64,000 nt of DNA from Allohoeflea poritis (lineage in GTDB: Bacteria > Pseudomonadota > Alphaproteobacteria > Rhizobiales > Rhizobiaceae), in the NCBI RefSeq assembly GCF_027889715.1, contig NZ_JAPJZH010000010.1, forward strand, positions 151,387-215,386. Reading direction: 5' to 3'. The position numbers and the translations under genes were made by a program. Each line of letters opens with the position of its first letter. The stretch's first letter is position 1. Below the pieces are notes generated by a model. That model saw nothing but the letters and a program-made list of their open reading frames with translations. It did not search any database and was not told where the DNA came from. Positions 42,517 to 51,862 of the stretch are shown here, one piece after another.

Positions 42517-43551
42517 TCATGGTCGGCGCAGCAGCTTCGCCGCTTCCAGCGCGAAATAGGTCAGGATCCCGTCGCAGCCGGCGCGTTTGAAGGCAAGCAG
42601 GCTTTCCATCATGGTGCGTTCGCCGTCGAGCCAGCCATTATGCGCCGCCGCCTTGATCATCGAATATTCGCCCGACACCTGGTAGGCGAGGGTCGGCATG
42701 CCGAAGGTCTCTTTCAACCGCCAGACAATGTCGAGATAGGGAAGGCCGGGCTTGACCATCAGCATGTCGGCGCCTTCCTCGACATCGAGCGCCGCGTCGC
42801 GCACCGCCTCGTCCGTGTTGGCCGGATCGATATAGTAGCTGCGCTTGTCGCCTTTCAGCAGGTCCTGCGTGCCGATCGCCTCACGATAGGGCCCGTAAAA
42901 GGCCGAGGCGTATTTGGTGGCGTAGGAGATGATGCCGACATCGCTGAAGCCGGCCTCGTTGAGCGCGTCGCGGATGGCGCCGATCCGTCCGTCCATCATG
43001 TCGGATGGTGCGATCATGTCGGCGCCTGCCTCGGCCTGTAGCACGGCCGCCTGCGCCAGTTGCGCCACGGTCTCGTCGTTGACGATCACGCCATCGCGCA
43101 AGATGCCGTCATGGCCGTGGCTGGTGAACGGATCGAGCGCCACGTCCGTGATGACCCCGATCTGAGGCACCGCCTTCTTGATTGCCCGCGTTGCCTCATT
43201 GATCAGATTATCAGCAGACAGCACGTTGGAGCCGGTCTCGTCACGCAGCGCGATATCGATGTTCGGGAAGGTGGCGATTGCCGGAATGCCGAGCTCGGCT
43301 GCCTCTTCCGCCTGTTTGGCGGCAAGGTCCGGCGTGACGCGCTGAACGCCCGGCATCGCCGCGATGTCCTCTCTGCGGTTTTCTCCCGGAATGAGGAAAA
43401 TCGGCCAGATCAGGTCGTCGACGGTGAGCGTGTTCTCGCGCACCAGGCGCTGGCTCCAGTCGAATCGCCGGTTGCGGCGCATGCGGCGATTGCCGGTAAT
43501 TTCGTCAACGGTCCTGCCTGTCAGCACGGATTTGTCGATGCGACGGTTCAT
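42517..43551 (-). CDS. hemB: porphobilinogen synthase (delta-aminolevulinate dehydratase)
   Basis: A 344-residue enzyme joining two 5-aminolevulinates to porphobilinogen in heme and B12 synthesis. Schiff-base lysines: ATKYASAFYGP and DMLMVKPGLPYLDI. The segment ALDPFTSHGHDGIL lacks the zinc-binding cysteines, so this is the Mg2+-type enzyme usual for Rhizobia. Start at 43551 (MNRRIDKSVL); an upstream ATG adds 16 residues. Precedes a terminator. Confidence 0.97.
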   Translation of the reverse strand: MNRRIDKSVLTGRTVDEITGNRRMRRNRRFDWSQRLVRENTLTVDDLIWPIFLIPGENRREDIAAMPGVQRVTPDLAAKQAEEAAELGIPAIATFPNIDIALRDETGSNVLSADNLINEATRAIKKAVPQIGVITDVALDPFTSHGHDGILRDGVIVNDETVAQLAQAAVLQAEAGADMIAPSDMMDGRIGAIRDALNEAGFSDVGIISYATKYASAFYGPYREAIGTQDLLKGDKRSYYIDPANTDEAVRDAALDVEEGADMLMVKPGLPYLDIVWRLKETFGMPTLAYQVSGEYSMIKAAAHNGWLDGERTMMESLLAFKRAGCDGILTYFALEAAKLLRRP

Positions 43552-43721
43552 TTTTCCAACGCCTGTCACTGCCTCGATAATGCGCAGAACACTTATCACG
43601 CTGGCGCGCGGCTTTCAAAGCCGCCGATCACCCGGCGGCGCGTCATGTGCGAAACTGTCCACGCCATTGACCAATGGCAAGGCTCTGCTTAGAGCATAGG
43701 AAATCGCAACCGGGGGAATAG

Positions 43722-44780
43722 ATGAGTTTTGGCGGCGAAGGCGATATTGAATTCGAGGTGCGGGGAAGTGCCGGCGTCATAACCATGACGCGTCCCAAGG
43801 CCCTCAACGCCATCAACGACCGCATGGTGCTTGCCATCGATGCGGCGCTTGACGCCTGGCAGTCGGATGCGCGCGTCCGCCACATCGTGCTGAAGGGCGA
43901 GGGACGTGCCTTCAGCGCCGGTGGCGACCTGCTGGCCCTCTACGAGATGGCGAAATCCGGTCACCCCCACTACGACTTCTTTCGCGACGAGTACGCGCTC
44001 AATGCCCGCCTGGGCAATTTCGAAAAACCGATCGTCGCGCTGATCAATGGCATTATCATGGGCGGTGGGGTTGGCGTCGCAGTTCACGGCCGCTACCGGG
44101 TGATGAGCGAGAACGCGGTCTTTGCCATGCCGGAAGTCGGCATAGGCTTTTTCCCCGATGTCGGCGGCAGCCATTTCCTGCCGCGCCTGCCAAACAATTT
44201 CGGCATGTATCTGGCCTTGACCGGCTCGCGCATCCGGGTCGGCGACGCGCTTGCCTGCGGCATCGCCACCCATGGCGTGGCGGCGGACAATCTGGGTGAC
44301 CTTGAAGAGGCGTTATGCGCTTCCGAAGATGCGGCCGCGGTGCTCGACCGCTTCGACGAGCGGGGTGCACTGCCGCCAGCAAAACTTGATCATGAAGCGA
44401 TCGGCCGGCTGTTTTCAGCGAACTCGATCGCCGGCATCATCGCCGATCTCGAGGCGGCAAAGGACGGCAGCGAGCTTGCAAACGCTGCGCTCGAGGCCAT
44501 GCGGACAAAATCTCCGACAAGCATGTCGGTGGCCTTTCGCCAGCTTCAGGAGGGAAAGAAGCTCAACCTCGCCGATTGCATGCGCATGGAATTCCGAATT
44601 CTTGTGCGCATGCTGCGCGGCCATGAATTCGTCGAAGGCATCCGTGCCGTCATCGTGGACAAGAGCAACGATCCGACATGGCATCCGGCGTCGCTGGACG
44701 AGGTCACTGCCGAGGCCGTCGACGCCTATTTTCAGCCGCTCGGTGATGATGAGCTGACCGCGTTTGCGGGCAAGACATGA
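43722..44780 (+). CDS. 3-hydroxyisobutyryl-CoA hydrolase-like crotonase
   Basis: A 352-residue protein of the crotonase fold in the HIBYL-CoA hydrolase subgroup (valine catabolism). Oxyanion-hole segments: KGEGRAFSAGGDLLALYEMA and NGIIMGGGVGVAVHGRYRVM; the catalytic-type Glu is in PEVGIGFFPDVGGSHFL. C-terminal helices follow (ANAALEAMRTKSPTSMSVAF, RMLRGHEFVEGIRAVIVDKS). Long C-terminus fits the hydrolase rather than enoyl-CoA hydratase. Overlaps the following gene by four bases. Confidence 0.88.
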   Translation: MSFGGEGDIEFEVRGSAGVITMTRPKALNAINDRMVLAIDAALDAWQSDARVRHIVLKGEGRAFSAGGDLLALYEMAKSGHPHYDFFRDEYALNARLGNFEKPIVALINGIIMGGGVGVAVHGRYRVMSENAVFAMPEVGIGFFPDVGGSHFLPRLPNNFGMYLALTGSRIRVGDALACGIATHGVAADNLGDLEEALCASEDAAAVLDRFDERGALPPAKLDHEAIGRLFSANSIAGIIADLEAAKDGSELANAALEAMRTKSPTSMSVAFRQLQEGKKLNLADCMRMEFRILVRMLRGHEFVEGIRAVIVDKSNDPTWHPASLDEVTAEAVDAYFQPLGDDELTAFAGKT

Positions 44781-45202
44781 GCGACATGCGCGAACACGGC
44801 GCTCCGCATCAGACGACACTGGAGCTGGCCTTCGATGTTTTCCATCGGATTATCGCGATCGTTTGCCTGATCGCAGGTCTGCGCTATTGGGCGCTGCTGA
44901 TCGGCATCGCCGACGCCGGTGCCTGGCGTTTCGATTTGCTGCCGGTGCACTGGAAGATCGCCGCCGCGAGCCTGGCGGTGCTGTGGCCCGTGGCCGGCAT
45001 CGGATTGTGGATGGTTGTCTCCTGGGGTCCGGTGGTCTGGCTGGTGGCCGCCGCCACGGAGATTATCATGCACGGGTTCTTCTCAGATCTGTATGGAAGC
45101 AACTGGCTTCTCATTGCCGCTCATGTCGCGGTGGTGCTGCTTTATTCCGGCTTTCGCGTGGCGATATACTTTGCCCGGCGCGTGGACGAGCAGACCGAGT
45201 AA
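44777..45202 (+). CDS. DUF6163 family membrane protein
   Basis: A 141-residue inner-membrane protein with three or four helices (IIAIVCLIAGLRYWALLIGI, IAAASLAVLWPVAGIGLWMV, VVWLVAAATEIIMHGFFSDL, WLLIAAHVAVVLLYSGFRVA). The short WALLIG-ADAG and MHGFFSDLYG motifs match DUF6163, a rhizobial family located upstream of ldtR. Start overlaps the hydrolase stop (ATGA), so they are translationally coupled. Confidence 0.8.
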   Translation: MSDMREHGAPHQTTLELAFDVFHRIIAIVCLIAGLRYWALLIGIADAGAWRFDLLPVHWKIAAASLAVLWPVAGIGLWMVVSWGPVVWLVAAATEIIMHGFFSDLYGSNWLLIAAHVAVVLLYSGFRVAIYFARRVDEQTE

Positions 45203-45293
45203 CCAAAGATTCACTTTGAATCCGCGTTTATTCGGGTAACCTATTATTAATATTGCATTTTAAGTCCAATTTTAGACGTATTCGATAGTGTGT

Positions 45294-45346
45294 GCCTCAA
45301 GGTGGCGCAAAAAAGCCACCACAACTGACAGTGATGAGGCATAGTG
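45294..45346 (+). promoter_or_regulatory. nested stem-loop leader that can mask the ldtR ribosome site
   Basis: Inner hairpin GGTGGC (45301-45306)/GCCACC (45315-45320) with an A-rich loop; outer stem GCCTCA (45294-45299)/TGAGGC (45335-45340). The outer stem includes the GAGG (45336-45339) that lies 7 bases before the ldtR ATG, so folding would hide the ribosome site. Seen by eye; energies not computed. Confidence 0.45.
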
Positions 45347-45856
45347 ATGGAAAATAGTTTGCGCGCGGAGTCCGCTCCGCCGGAACAGGACAAGGATGCA
45401 CTGCGTTCTTTGTATATGGAGTGTCTGCAACTGGTGGAACGGTTGCATCGCCGGCTGCTGGACGTCATCAAGGATGAGTTCGACCGCAATGGCAGAAGCG
45501 ATATCAACGCCATTCAGGCACTTCTGTTGTTCAATATCGGCAATGCGGAGCTGACGGCTGGCGAACTGCGTTCGCGCGGCTACTATCTCGGCTCCAACGT
45601 GTCCTACAACCTCAAGAAGCTGGTCGATCTCGGCTTCATCAACCATCAGCGCTCGCGCGTTGACCGCCGTTCGGTCCGCATCAGCCTGACGGAAAAGGGC
45701 AATGAGGTTGCCGACATCGTCGCACGCCTTTACGAGCGGCATATCGGCTCGATCGAGCAGGTCGGCGGCATCGACGTTGCCGAGTTCCAGCACATGAACA
45801 AGGCGCTGCAGCGTCTCGACCGCTTCTGGAACGACCAGATTCTCTATCGCCTGTAA
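45347..45856 (+). CDS. ldtR: MarR-family regulator LdtR
   Basis: A 169-residue winged-helix regulator. Helical N-terminus (MECLQLVERLHRRLLDVIKD), then HTH LRSRGYYLGSNVSYNLKKLV and the wing INHQRSRVDRRSVRISLTEK. This matches LdtR of Rhizobiales/Liberibacter, which controls an L,D-transpeptidase gene and osmotic tolerance. The DUF6163 neighbour and an L,D-transpeptidase gene 2.5 kb downstream fit. ATG at 45347 after GAGG; a GTG one codon earlier is in frame. The 144-base leader has an RNA structure (see 45294). Confidence 0.93.
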   Translation: MENSLRAESAPPEQDKDALRSLYMECLQLVERLHRRLLDVIKDEFDRNGRSDINAIQALLLFNIGNAELTAGELRSRGYYLGSNVSYNLKKLVDLGFINHQRSRVDRRSVRISLTEKGNEVADIVARLYERHIGSIEQVGGIDVAEFQHMNKALQRLDRFWNDQILYRL

Positions 45857-45872
45857 GTTCCGCGAGGAACTT
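45855..45872 (+). other. short hairpin overlapping the ldtR stop
   Basis: AAGTTCC (45855-45861) and GGAACTT (45866-45872) form a 7-bp stem with a GCGA (GNRA-type) tetraloop. No T-run follows, so it is a weak terminator or mRNA-end structure. Confidence 0.4.
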
Positions 45873-46024
45873 GCCGCGCATAGTCAGCGTACCGTCGGCA
45901 TATTCCGTGCCGGCGGTCGCTTTGTTTTGGTGTCCGATAATCTTACGCAACCATCCACATCGCAGATTGACGCCTTGTGCCCATTGTGTTCGGCTAAGCG
46001 CTTCACGGGGAGGCGGGCATAGCC

Positions 46025-47017
46025 ATGAATGCAGATTTTCCGGTTTTCGATCTCGGTGCGTTTGAGGACGCGGACCCGGCCATAAAAGCCGAACAGGGCC
46101 GGCAGGTGGACCGGATATGCCGCGAGACCGGTTTCCTGGCGGTTACCAATCATGGCGTGCCGGCACAGGTGATCGAGAGTGTCTGGCAGGCGGCGCAGGA
46201 ATTTTTCGATCTGCCGGCGGATGTCAAACAGCGTGCCAAGGCACCCTATGACGGCTATCCCTATGGGTATCTCGGGCCTGAACTTGAGGCGCTTGCCAAG
46301 TCGCGCGGCGTCGATACGCCGCCCGATCTCAAGGAAAGCTTCAACGGCGGTCCGGCATCCGCGCCGCCGGGGATGGACGATCCCGAAGCGCTTGAATTCT
46401 GTTATGCCAAGACCATCTGGCCGGACGCGCCTGCCGGTTTTGTCGAAGCCTGGAGGACCTATTACGGTTCCATGGAAGCACTGGCGGCGCGGGTCATGCG
46501 TGTCTTTGCCGTTGCGCTGGAACTGCCGGAAAACCATTTCGAAGCCTTCATCGATGCGCCCATCAGCGCGCTGCGGGCGCTGAACTATCCGCGGCAGACA
46601 TCCGCGCCCCGGCCCGGACAGCTCCGCGCCGGCGCGCATACCGATTATGGCAGCCTGACCATCCTTCTGCCGCAGGAAGGTTCGCGCGGACTGGAGATCA
46701 TGGCGCCGGACGGAAACTGGCTGAGCGTGCCGCCGGTTCCCGGCGCCTTCGTGATCAATATCGGCGATCTCATGGCCCGCTGGACCAATGACCGCTGGGT
46801 CTCGACCCTGCACCGCGTGGTCAACCCGCCGCCGGAAGAGGGCGGCATGGAGCGGCGTCAGAGCCTGGCTTTCTTCCACCAGCCAAACTGGCATGCCCGT
46901 ATCGAGTGCCTGCCGTCATGCCTGCCGGCGGGCAAGACGCCGAAATACGAACCGGTGTTGTCCGGGCCTTATCTGATGGCCAAATTCCGGGCGACGACCG
47001 TTCCGGCGGCCTCATAG
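46025..47017 (+). CDS. isopenicillin N synthase-family 2OG-Fe(II) oxygenase
   Basis: A 330-residue oxygenase. DIOX_N-like N-terminus (FPVFDLGAFE ... CRETGFLAVTNHGVP). Iron ligands H205 and D207 (GAHTDYGSLT), H263 (TLHRVVNPP) and the 2-oxoglutarate-binding R278-x-S (RRQSLAFF). All required residues are present. Substrate unknown; related proteins oxidise small molecules or flavonoids. Convergent with the next gene. Start at 46025. Confidence 0.88.
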   Translation: MNADFPVFDLGAFEDADPAIKAEQGRQVDRICRETGFLAVTNHGVPAQVIESVWQAAQEFFDLPADVKQRAKAPYDGYPYGYLGPELEALAKSRGVDTPPDLKESFNGGPASAPPGMDDPEALEFCYAKTIWPDAPAGFVEAWRTYYGSMEALAARVMRVFAVALELPENHFEAFIDAPISALRALNYPRQTSAPRPGQLRAGAHTDYGSLTILLPQEGSRGLEIMAPDGNWLSVPPVPGAFVINIGDLMARWTNDRWVSTLHRVVNPPPEEGGMERRQSLAFFHQPNWHARIECLPSCLPAGKTPKYEPVLSGPYLMAKFRATTVPAAS

Positions 47018-47020
47018 TCG

Positions 47021-48085
47021 TTATTCGGCAGCCAGCCGCAATTTCTCCTCGAAAACGGACTTGGCGGCCTGCCATTCCTCGCCGTCGTCGAAACGCTTGA
47101 GCACGGGGGCGAACTGGCTGGAGAAATCCTCCGAGGCTTCGAGCGGCACCAGCGAGGGCAGATTGTCGATGGCCGTCAGTTCAACGGTCCGGCCGAGACC
47201 ATTATGGCCGATTTCGATGAACGGGCGGTCCAAGCTCGTCGGCGCATCATAGACCGGCAGCGGATTATAGTCGCTCAGCGGATCGCATGAGACATCCGAG
47301 ATTGTCGCAATCGCCGTTCCGGGTTTGTCAAGATTCGATCTGTTGAGCAGCAGCAGGCCTGGCCCCGTCATCAGCACGCAATTGACCAGCAGCTCGTGCG
47401 AGAGCAGGCATGCGCGGTCGAGATCGGCCGTTTCTTCCATGTCCCATTCCGTGACCACGCAGCCGATTGATTTCAAGGCGTCCGTGGCGCCGGTTCCGGA
47501 GCGGCCTTTTGCGCCGACGACAAGGCAGCGGGGCAGGGCATCTGTCACCGCCGCCAGCTTCTCGATTTCTGCGACCACGGCGTCGCGTCCCGCAAAACTC
47601 TGCAGCGGCAGCGCCGGCTCGGCGCGGCCCTGTTCGCGGACGAGATGCCGCCAAAGGGCGAGTGCCGCTCCCATCCAGCCGGCCCAATAGCCGAAGGCAG
47701 CAGCGCGCCGGCCCTGGCTGTCGACGAGGAATTCGATGTCGTAAAGCGTGCCGCCGCCCCGGCGAAAGCGTTCAATCTCGTCGCGCCAGCCGAACTGGTC
47801 CTTGAAGATATGCGCGAAGTGGATCATCGGATTGGCCAGCGCAGGCGGCTTTGGCGGCAACTCCTTCAGGCCGAGGATGATGGTTTCGGGCGTTGCGGAG
47901 ACCCAGCTTCCGGCTGCGACGATTTCGCAGCCCGCATGCCGGTAGTCCGAATCGGCAAATATGCGCTTGGTGCTTTGTTCCACCGATATGGACCACCCGG
48001 AGCGGACCAGTCCCTCGGCGTCGGAAGGCGTGATCGGCGTTCTTCGCTCGCTCGCGCGCGCTTCATCGCGCAAATGCAGGTGCAT
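47021..48085 (-). CDS. saccharopine dehydrogenase-like (NAD+, lysine-forming) protein
   Basis: A 354-residue protein of the AlaDh/PNT-N plus NAD domain family. N-terminus LRDEARASERRTPITPSDAE is the AlaDH/PNT-like fold; the middle has PRCLVVGAKGRSGTGATDAL, an NAD-binding loop; WDMEETADLDRACLLSHELL and TIISD-like ISDVSCDPLSDYNPLPVYDA match Lys1-type saccharopine dehydrogenases. Bacterial members are often of uncertain role. Monocistronic, convergent with the oxygenase gene. Confidence 0.8.
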   Translation of the reverse strand: MHLHLRDEARASERRTPITPSDAEGLVRSGWSISVEQSTKRIFADSDYRHAGCEIVAAGSWVSATPETIILGLKELPPKPPALANPMIHFAHIFKDQFGWRDEIERFRRGGGTLYDIEFLVDSQGRRAAAFGYWAGWMGAALALWRHLVREQGRAEPALPLQSFAGRDAVVAEIEKLAAVTDALPRCLVVGAKGRSGTGATDALKSIGCVVTEWDMEETADLDRACLLSHELLVNCVLMTGPGLLLLNRSNLDKPGTAIATISDVSCDPLSDYNPLPVYDAPTSLDRPFIEIGHNGLGRTVELTAIDNLPSLVPLEASEDFSSQFAPVLKRFDDGEEWQAAKSVFEEKLRLAAE

Positions 48086-48372
48086 ATTCAGCTCCGCTGT
48101 CCTATATCAGGCCTCAAGGGCCGCTTTGGCAGCCCGCGAAGCAGGCTGTATGGCGCATGGCGAACAGAATGTTAACCTTGAATTGGCCATATTGATGTGA
48201 AAATCGACGCTTGGAGATGCATAACAATTCAGCCGATCCAAAGGGGTTTTTGGGGACTCGCAAAAACGTGACAACCGCTTAAGGATCTGGCTGTTATAGT
48301 TGTGTTTCAACGGGATGACGACCTTCGACGCATAGTTGCGATTTGAATGAATTGGCTTGACGGTAGTAGCTG

Positions 48373-49653
48373 ATGTCAAAGAAGAAATACTCTGAACCGG
48401 TTTCGCGCAGGGCATTCCTCGGAAGCGCCGTTGCGGCGGGTGCTACTGTCGCCACGGGGGCGGCATCGGCACAGACGCTGACCCAGACGACGATCGAAAG
48501 CATCATCAACGCGCCGCGCCGCGGCACGTGGGACGATCAGTTCGATGCCCAGGCCTCGCGCAACGCCGAGAAGGTCAATTCGCGTGTGCCGGTTCTCAGC
48601 GCCGACACCGTGAATTATGTCGAGACCGAAATCGCCGCCTACCAGGAAATCGTCTATAGCGGCGGCTGGCCTGTCGTGCCGTCGTCAAAGAAGCTGAGAC
48701 TCGGCGTCGACGACCCGTCCGTTGCAACGCTTCGCAAGAGACTGATCATTTCGGGGGATCTTGCGAGATCGGCAGGAACGTCGACCGCGTTCGATACCTA
48801 TGTCGATGGCGCGGTCAAACGGTTCCAGGCTCGCCACGGGCTTCCCGTCGACGGTGTTCTGGGCCGCTATTCTTATGCCGCGTTGAATGTTTCAGCCGCC
48901 GTGCGCCTCGGCCAACTGGAAACCAATCTCATCCGACTGCGGTCCATGTCCGGCTATCTCGGCGACCGTTATGTGATGGTCAATATTCCCGCAGCCCAGA
49001 TCGAGGCGGTTGAGGGCGACAAGGTGGCGCTGCGCCACACGGCCATCGTCGGCAAGATCAGCCGGCAGACGCCGATCCTCAATTCCAAGATCCACGAGGT
49101 CATCCTCAATCCCTATTGGACGGCGCCGCGCTCGATCATCGAAAAAGACATCATGCCGCTGATGCGCAAGGACCCGACATACCTGACGCGCAACGCCATC
49201 CGCCTGTTCGACGGCAAGGGCAACGAGGTCGACCCGCAAACCATCGACTGGAACGCCGCCGAGGCGCCGAAGCTGATGTTCCGGCAGGATCCCGGCAAGA
49301 TCAACGCGATGTCGTCGACCAAGATCAATTTCCACAACCCGCATGCGGTCTATATGCACGATACGCCTCAGCAGAGCCTGTTCGGCAAGCTCCTGCGTTT
49401 CGAGAGCTCGGGTTGCGTGCGCGTCCAGAATGTCCGGGATCTTTCGACCTGGCTGTTGCGTGATACGGCCGGCTGGGACAGGCAGACCATGGAACAGGTG
49501 ATCGCCAGCGGCGTCAGCACGCCGATCGCGCTTGCCGAGCCCGTTCCGGTCTATTTCACCTATATCACGGCATGGTCGACCGCCGATGGCGTGGCTCAGT
49601 TCCGCGATGACATCTATCGCAGGGACGGTGTCGAGGAACTGGCGCTGCAATAG
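48373..49653 (+). CDS. L,D-transpeptidase with peptidoglycan-binding domain
   Basis: A 426-residue exported enzyme that cross-links peptidoglycan 3-3. N-terminus has a Tat-like SRRAFLGSAVAAGATVATGA. Then a PG-binding-like domain (TSTAFDTYVDGAVKRFQARH) and a YkuD domain with catalytic H329 (YMHDTPQQSL) and C348 (FESSGCVRV). Full length. Likely the LdtR target; the 287-base upstream gap (48086-48372) shows no gene and no certain operator. Confidence 0.92.
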   Translation: MSKKKYSEPVSRRAFLGSAVAAGATVATGAASAQTLTQTTIESIINAPRRGTWDDQFDAQASRNAEKVNSRVPVLSADTVNYVETEIAAYQEIVYSGGWPVVPSSKKLRLGVDDPSVATLRKRLIISGDLARSAGTSTAFDTYVDGAVKRFQARHGLPVDGVLGRYSYAALNVSAAVRLGQLETNLIRLRSMSGYLGDRYVMVNIPAAQIEAVEGDKVALRHTAIVGKISRQTPILNSKIHEVILNPYWTAPRSIIEKDIMPLMRKDPTYLTRNAIRLFDGKGNEVDPQTIDWNAAEAPKLMFRQDPGKINAMSSTKINFHNPHAVYMHDTPQQSLFGKLLRFESSGCVRVQNVRDLSTWLLRDTAGWDRQTMEQVIASGVSTPIALAEPVPVYFTYITAWSTADGVAQFRDDIYRRDGVEELALQ

Positions 49654-49839
49654 CCCGCATTCCGCGCCGGACCGCGGCCGGTCCGATGCCTTTTGCCGCA
49701 AACAGTGTGGATCGAGTTCGCTGCCGGGGGATATCCGGCACCGAACCTTGTTTAATTTCCCTCGCAGCATTATGACACGCCCGTGGCCGCGCTGACGGAT
49801 TGACCAAGGCCCGGTCCGGTATTGCCCGGAACAAAGCGC

Positions 49840-49856
49840 CAGCTTCGAGGAAGCTG
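49840..49856 (+). other. 7-bp hairpin in the glyA leader
   Basis: CAGCTTC (49840-49846) and GAAGCTG (49850-49856) with a 3-base loop lie 24 bases before the glyA ATG. Not matched to any riboswitch I recognise. Confidence 0.3.
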
Positions 49857-49880
49857 CCCTTACAGCAGGATAGACGACCA

Positions 49881-51194
49881 ATGTCCGACCCCCTAGCCAC
49901 CGCGGACCGCCCGGCGGACGCGTTTTTCAACAATTCACTGAGCGACTCCGATTCGGCTGTCTTCGGCGCCATCCAGCAGGAGCTTGGCCGCCAGAGGCAG
50001 GAGATCGAGCTGATCGCCTCCGAGAACATCGTCTCGCGCGCCGTGCTCGAGGCGCAGGGTTCGATCATGACCAACAAATATGCGGAGGGCTATCCGGGGC
50101 GCCGCTACTATGGCGGCTGTCAGTATGTCGACATCGCCGAGCAACTGGCCATCGATCGCGTGACCAAGCTGTTCGACTGCGCATTCGCCAATGTCCAGCC
50201 GAACTCGGGCAGCCAGGCCAACCAGTCGGTCATGCTGGCCCTTGCCAAGCCGGGCGATACGATTTTGGGCATGAGCCTCGATGCTGGCGGCCACCTGACC
50301 CACGGCGCACGCCCCAACATGTCGGGTAAGTGGTTCCACGCCGTCCAGTATGGTGTCGTCGCGGAGACCGGTCTCATCGACTACGACCAGGTCGAGGCGC
50401 TGGCGCGCGAACACAAGCCCGCCATCATCATCGCCGGTGGTTCGGCCTATTCGCGCAATATCGACTTTGCAAGGTTCCGTGAAATCGCCGACCAGGTCGA
50501 TGCTTATCTGTGGGTCGACATGGCGCATTTCGCCGGCCTCGTCGCCGGCGGCGTCAATCCGAGCCCGTTCCCGCATGCCCATGTGGTGACCTCGACAACC
50601 CACAAGACGCTGCGCGGCCCGCGCGGCGGGCTGGTTCTCACCAACGATGCGGATATCGCCAAGAAGATCAATTCGGCCGTCTTCCCCGGCCTCCAGGGTG
50701 GGCCGCTGATGCATGTCATTGCCGCCAAAGCCGTCGCCTTCGGCGAAGCACTGACGCCGGAATTTGCCGCATACACGGGTCAAGTCGTTGAAAATGCGAA
50801 AGTTCTCGCTTCCACGCTTGTCGAGGGCGGACTTGAGATCGTCTCGGGGGGCACAGACACCCACCTGATCCTGGTCGACCTGCGGCCCAAGCAACTCACC
50901 GGCAACGTGACCGAAGCCGCCTTGGGGCGGGCCTTCATCACCTGCAACAAGAACGGTGTGCCGAACGATCCGGAAAAGCCGACGATCACATCCGGCGTTC
51001 GCCTCGGCACACCCGCCGCCACGACCCGTGGCTTCGGACCGGCCGAGTTCCGCGAAGTGGGCAAGCTGATCATCGAGGTGCTGGACGGCCTTCGTTCCGC
51101 TGGCTCACCGGAGGACAATGCCGAGGTCGAGCAGGCCGTGAAGAAGAAGGTCATCGCGCTGACCGATCGCTTCCCGATCTATCCGGGACTGTAG
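49881..51194 (+). CDS. glyA: serine hydroxymethyltransferase
   Basis: A 437-residue PLP enzyme converting serine and tetrahydrofolate to glycine and 5,10-methylene-THF. Motifs: [40 protein letters not shown], and the PLP lysine K242 in [15 protein letters not shown]. Full length. Start at 49881; an in-frame start 27 codons upstream has no ribosome site. First core gene of the glyA-nrdR-rib-nusB block, with its own terminator. Confidence 0.97.
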   Translation: MSDPLATADRPADAFFNNSLSDSDSAVFGAIQQELGRQRQEIELIASENIVSRAVLEAQGSIMTNKYAEGYPGRRYYGGCQYVDIAEQLAIDRVTKLFDCAFANVQPNSGSQANQSVMLALAKPGDTILGMSLDAGGHLTHGARPNMSGKWFHAVQYGVVAETGLIDYDQVEALAREHKPAIIIAGGSAYSRNIDFARFREIADQVDAYLWVDMAHFAGLVAGGVNPSPFPHAHVVTSTTHKTLRGPRGGLVLTNDADIAKKINSAVFPGLQGGPLMHVIAAKAVAFGEALTPEFAAYTGQVVENAKVLASTLVEGGLEIVSGGTDTHLILVDLRPKQLTGNVTEAALGRAFITCNKNGVPNDPEKPTITSGVRLGTPAATTRGFGPAEFREVGKLIIEVLDGLRSAGSPEDNAEVEQAVKKKVIALTDRFPIYPGL

Positions 51195-51219
51195 CCCGCA
51201 TACATAACCCATGCAGAGC

Positions 51220-51254
51220 CCGGTGAAGCACAGCTTCGCCGGGTTTTGTTTTTT
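51220..51254 (+). terminator. intrinsic terminator after glyA
   Basis: CCCGGTGAAGC (51220-51230) pairs with GCTTCGCCGGG (51234-51244), one G-U pair, 3-base loop, followed by TTTTG and TTTTTT. Confidence 0.75.
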
Positions 51255-51377
51255 CCCGGGCTTTTTGTCTGTGCCGTTTCCATGCGCCAGACGGTTCTGC
51301 TATGAAGATTCGCATTGCCGCACCTGTGCGGGACGGCATTTGAGCCATGGTCGAATAGCCAGTGTTTGTGGGGTTTT

Positions 51378-51857
51378 ATGCGCTGTCCCTATTGCAATTC
51401 CGAAGACACTCAGGTGAAGGATTCGCGTCCCGCCGAGGACGGCACGGCGATCCGCAGGCGCAGGGTGTGTCCTGATTGCGGCGGTCGCTTCACGACCTTT
51501 GAGCGGGTGCAGTTGCGCGATCTCCAGGTGATCAAGAAAACCGGCCGCAAGGTGCCCTTCGATCGCGACAAGCTCATGCGCTCCTTCGAAATCGCATTGC
51601 GCAAGCGGCCGGTGGAACGCGAGCGGGTCGAGCGCGCGGTGTCCGGCATCGTGCGCCGGCTGGAAAGCTCGGGCGAAACCGATGTCCATTCGGACAAGAT
51701 TGGCCTGATGGTGATCGAGGCGCTGAAGGCGATCGATGACGTGGCGTTCGTGCGCTACGCCTCGGTCTATCGCGATTTCAGGGACCCGAAAGATTTCGAG
51801 AACGTTATCAACGAGTTGAGCGCCCAGATAAATGGCGGCGGCGGGCAGGAGGACTGA
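51378..51857 (+). CDS. nrdR: transcriptional repressor NrdR
   Basis: A 159-residue zinc-finger/ATP-cone regulator of ribonucleotide reductase genes. Zinc ribbon C3, C6 (RCPYCNS) and C31, C34 (VCPDCGGRF); ATP cone from [20 protein letters not shown]. Start at 51378, the usual N-terminus; the frame opens 21 codons earlier. It begins the nrdR-ribD-ribE-ribH-nusB unit. Confidence 0.97.
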   Translation: MRCPYCNSEDTQVKDSRPAEDGTAIRRRRVCPDCGGRFTTFERVQLRDLQVIKKTGRKVPFDRDKLMRSFEIALRKRPVERERVERAVSGIVRRLESSGETDVHSDKIGLMVIEALKAIDDVAFVRYASVYRDFRDPKDFENVINELSAQINGGGGQED

Positions 51858-51862
51858 CCGTC

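Noticed and set aside
49654..49880. glycine or folate riboswitch before glyA
   Set aside because: Only one short hairpin; no conserved riboswitch core could be recognised.
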